DNA from: Francisella endosymbiont of Ornithodoros moubata | GTDB lineage: Bacteria; Pseudomonadota; Gammaproteobacteria; Francisellales; Francisellaceae | NCBI GenBank assembly: GCA_002095075.2 | Contig: LVCE01000005.1 | Location: forward strand, 62,001-126,000 | Direction of reading: 5' to 3' | Length of the DNA stretch: 64,000 bases | In this document: positions 62,675 to 64,000 of the stretch, in pieces | Position numbering within the stretch: the stretch's first letter is position 1 | Layout: each line of letters opens with the position of its first letter | Program-made: the position numbers and the translations under genes | Notes under the pieces: generated by a model | The model's input: only the letters and a program-made list of their open reading frames with translations | What the model was told of the DNA's origin: nothing | Database searches by the model: none

Positions 62675-63561
62675 ATATCTTAGAAAATATTAACACGGAA
62701 AAAAGAAACCCTAGAAGCTTTAATCTTGATTCAATGTCTATAGCTGAAGCAGTCAGTTTAATGATAGATGAAGAGTATAGTGTAATTGAAGCTCTAAAAG
62801 AACAGCACACAAATATAACAGAGGTGATTTTAGCAACATCTTATACTTTAAAAAATGCTGGTAGGATTGTATACATTGGGGCAGGGACTAGTGGTAGATT
62901 AGGTATATTAGATGCTGTAGAGTGTCCACCAACTTTCAGTGTTGATTATAATATGGTTATAGGCTTGATAGCTGGTGGGGGAAAGGCTTTTATCCAAGCC
63001 CAAGAAGAAGCTGAAGATGATGCTAATTTTGGCAAAGAAGATTTACAGATCATAAATCTTACAGCTAAAGATATTGTAATAGGTATTGCTGCAAGTGGTA
63101 GGACACCATATGTGATTGGTGCTCTTGAGTATGCTAATTCTATTGGTGTAGCTACGGTTGCTATTAGTTGTACTAAGCAGGCAAAAATATCTAAATATGC
63201 TAAATATACTATAGAGGCAGTACCAGGGCCTGAGGTTTTGACAGGCTCAACAAGATTAAAAGCTGGAACTACTCAAAAGCTTATTCTAAATATGATATCG
63301 ACTCTTTCAATGGTTGCTGTCGGTAAAGTCTATCAAAATCTAATGATAGATGTAAAACCTACTAACCAAAAGCTAGTCGAGCGCTCAAAAAATATTATCT
63401 GTGAAGCTACTGGAGTAGATTATACGACAGCAGCAGATTTTTACTTAAAAGCGAATAAATCCGTCAAGGTTGCGATAGTAATGATACTAAATGATTGTGC
63501 TTATGAAAAAGCTTTGGCAATATTAAAGAACAATAGTGATTTTATCAAAGAGTTAAAATGA
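62671..63561 (+). CDS. murQ: N-acetylmuramic acid 6-phosphate etherase
   Basis: 296-residue SIS-domain enzyme that cleaves the D-lactyl ether of MurNAc-6-phosphate, giving GlcNAc-6-phosphate in murein recycling. NPRSFNLDSMSIAEAVSLM, the SIS motif IVYIGAGTSGRLGILDAVEC, PPTFSV, GIAASGRTPYVIGAL and GSTRLKAGTTQKLILNM are characteristic. It complements ampD (16.8 kb). The ATG overlaps the stop of the pilus pseudogene by 4 bases (ATGA), and its own stop overlaps the next start in the same way. Confidence 0.95.
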   Translation: MNILENINTEKRNPRSFNLDSMSIAEAVSLMIDEEYSVIEALKEQHTNITEVILATSYTLKNAGRIVYIGAGTSGRLGILDAVECPPTFSVDYNMVIGLIAGGGKAFIQAQEEAEDDANFGKEDLQIINLTAKDIVIGIAASGRTPYVIGALEYANSIGVATVAISCTKQAKISKYAKYTIEAVPGPEVLTGSTRLKAGTTQKLILNMISTLSMVAVGKVYQNLMIDVKPTNQKLVERSKNIICEATGVDYTTAADFYLKANKSVKVAIVMILNDCAYEKALAILKNNSDFIKELK

Positions 63562-63950
63562 GATTATTAATATTATTTATAGCTCTTATGATTAGTTTCA
63601 ATGTTTATGCTGCTATTTATGAGACATATAAAAATGGTGTGCCAGAATTCTCTAGTCAGAATCTCAAGGTGCCAAACAGCTTAATTTAGTGATGATCCAG
63701 TTTCTATGATTGATATGAATAATACCCGCGCACAATAATTTGGGGTAGTAATCAGCAGCAAGGATATATGTCTTATTCTCAACCACAAGAGGATACGCTT
63801 CAAGCAGCTTTCCCAGAAGAATTTACAGATAATTATTTTGATTTCTATGGTATAAACTATCAATATCATAGCTTGATTTCATCAATAATGGGTACAAGTA
63901 TGTATTCACCAAGTGATGCAAGTAATATGCGTCTGCAAAGAAATTACTAA
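63558..63950 (+). pseudogene. Secreted DUF4124-like small protein, decayed (copy C)
   Basis: Starts MRLLILFIALMISFNVYAAI, a signal peptide with VYA cleavage site, followed by YETYKNGVPEFSSQ, which resembles the beginning of DUF4124 domains. The frame is lost near 63667 and again near 63737. The ends are NFSDDPVSMIDMNNTRAQ and then GYMSYSQPQEDTLQAAFPEE with NMRLQRNY. It overlaps the murQ stop by 4 bases. It is the third broken DUF4124-type gene in the window. Confidence 0.5.
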
Positions 63951-64000
63951 ATTAATTACAATTCAAACTATTGATTATAAGATTTTATGAAATCTTATAG

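Overview
The window looks like a chromosome segment from the genus Francisella. The DNA is AT-rich throughout. It carries an AcpB-type HAD acid phosphatase, a groESL pair with an RpoH-like promoter, and housekeeping genes that closely fit gammaproteobacterial families. About 25 genes in 64 kb are frameshifted, interrupted by stops or truncated, and I found no intact insertion sequence. That mix suggests a host-restricted, decaying lineage such as F. persica or a Francisella-like tick endosymbiont more than F. tularensis or F. novicida. The species placement is inference.

Layout. 1-5 kb: end of rpoB and all of rpoC. 5-9 kb: lapA-like gene, tsaD, a fatty acyl desaturase, then metK on the other strand. 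9.4-12.5 kb: rpsP-rimM-trmD-rplS-xerD. 12.6-14 kb: a 2OG-Fe(II) oxygenase and the acid phosphatase. 14-16.8 kb: decayed DMT transporter, GtrII-like protein and PAP2 phosphatase genes around an intact rppH. 16.8-27.2 kb: an almost wholly intact block (ampD, parE, Bcr-type transporter, bamB, yfgM, hemA, prfA, prmC, rlmH, yaaA), ending in the 4.5S RNA gene. 27.5-31.8 kb: a decayed DUF6056-like membrane protein, tRNA-Arg(CCG) and groES-groEL. 31.9-44.2 kb: a graveyard of transporter and redox pseudogenes, with only gdhA, an HTH gene and an ogt-like gene intact or nearly so. 44.4-50.2 kb: cbpA, an aromatic amino acid permease, rnpB and relA. 50.3-58.1 kb: decayed DUF4124, membrane, rsmJ, permease and mutS genes around intact xerC and secB. 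58.2-64 kb: accA, a set of frameshifted pilV/pilW/pilX-type pseudopilin genes, murQ and a broken DUF4124-like gene.

How it works together. The surviving genes serve transcription, translation, protein folding and export, chromosome dimer resolution and decatenation, envelope assembly, murein recycling (ampD, murQ) and the stringent response. The lost genes fall mostly in transport, surface glycosylation or phosphatase functions, minor pseudopilins, amino acid metabolism and mismatch repair. Several lesions are single-base losses in A or T runs, the kind MutS normally corrects, and mutS is itself dead here. I saw no CRISPR array, phage, toxin-antitoxin pair or convincing new multi-gene system. 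The most unusual signals are a CIRCE-shaped inverted repeat in the groES leader, a ribosome-site hairpin before a dead permease, a lysA-permease chimera and an alkyltransferase with PCYR in place of PCHR.
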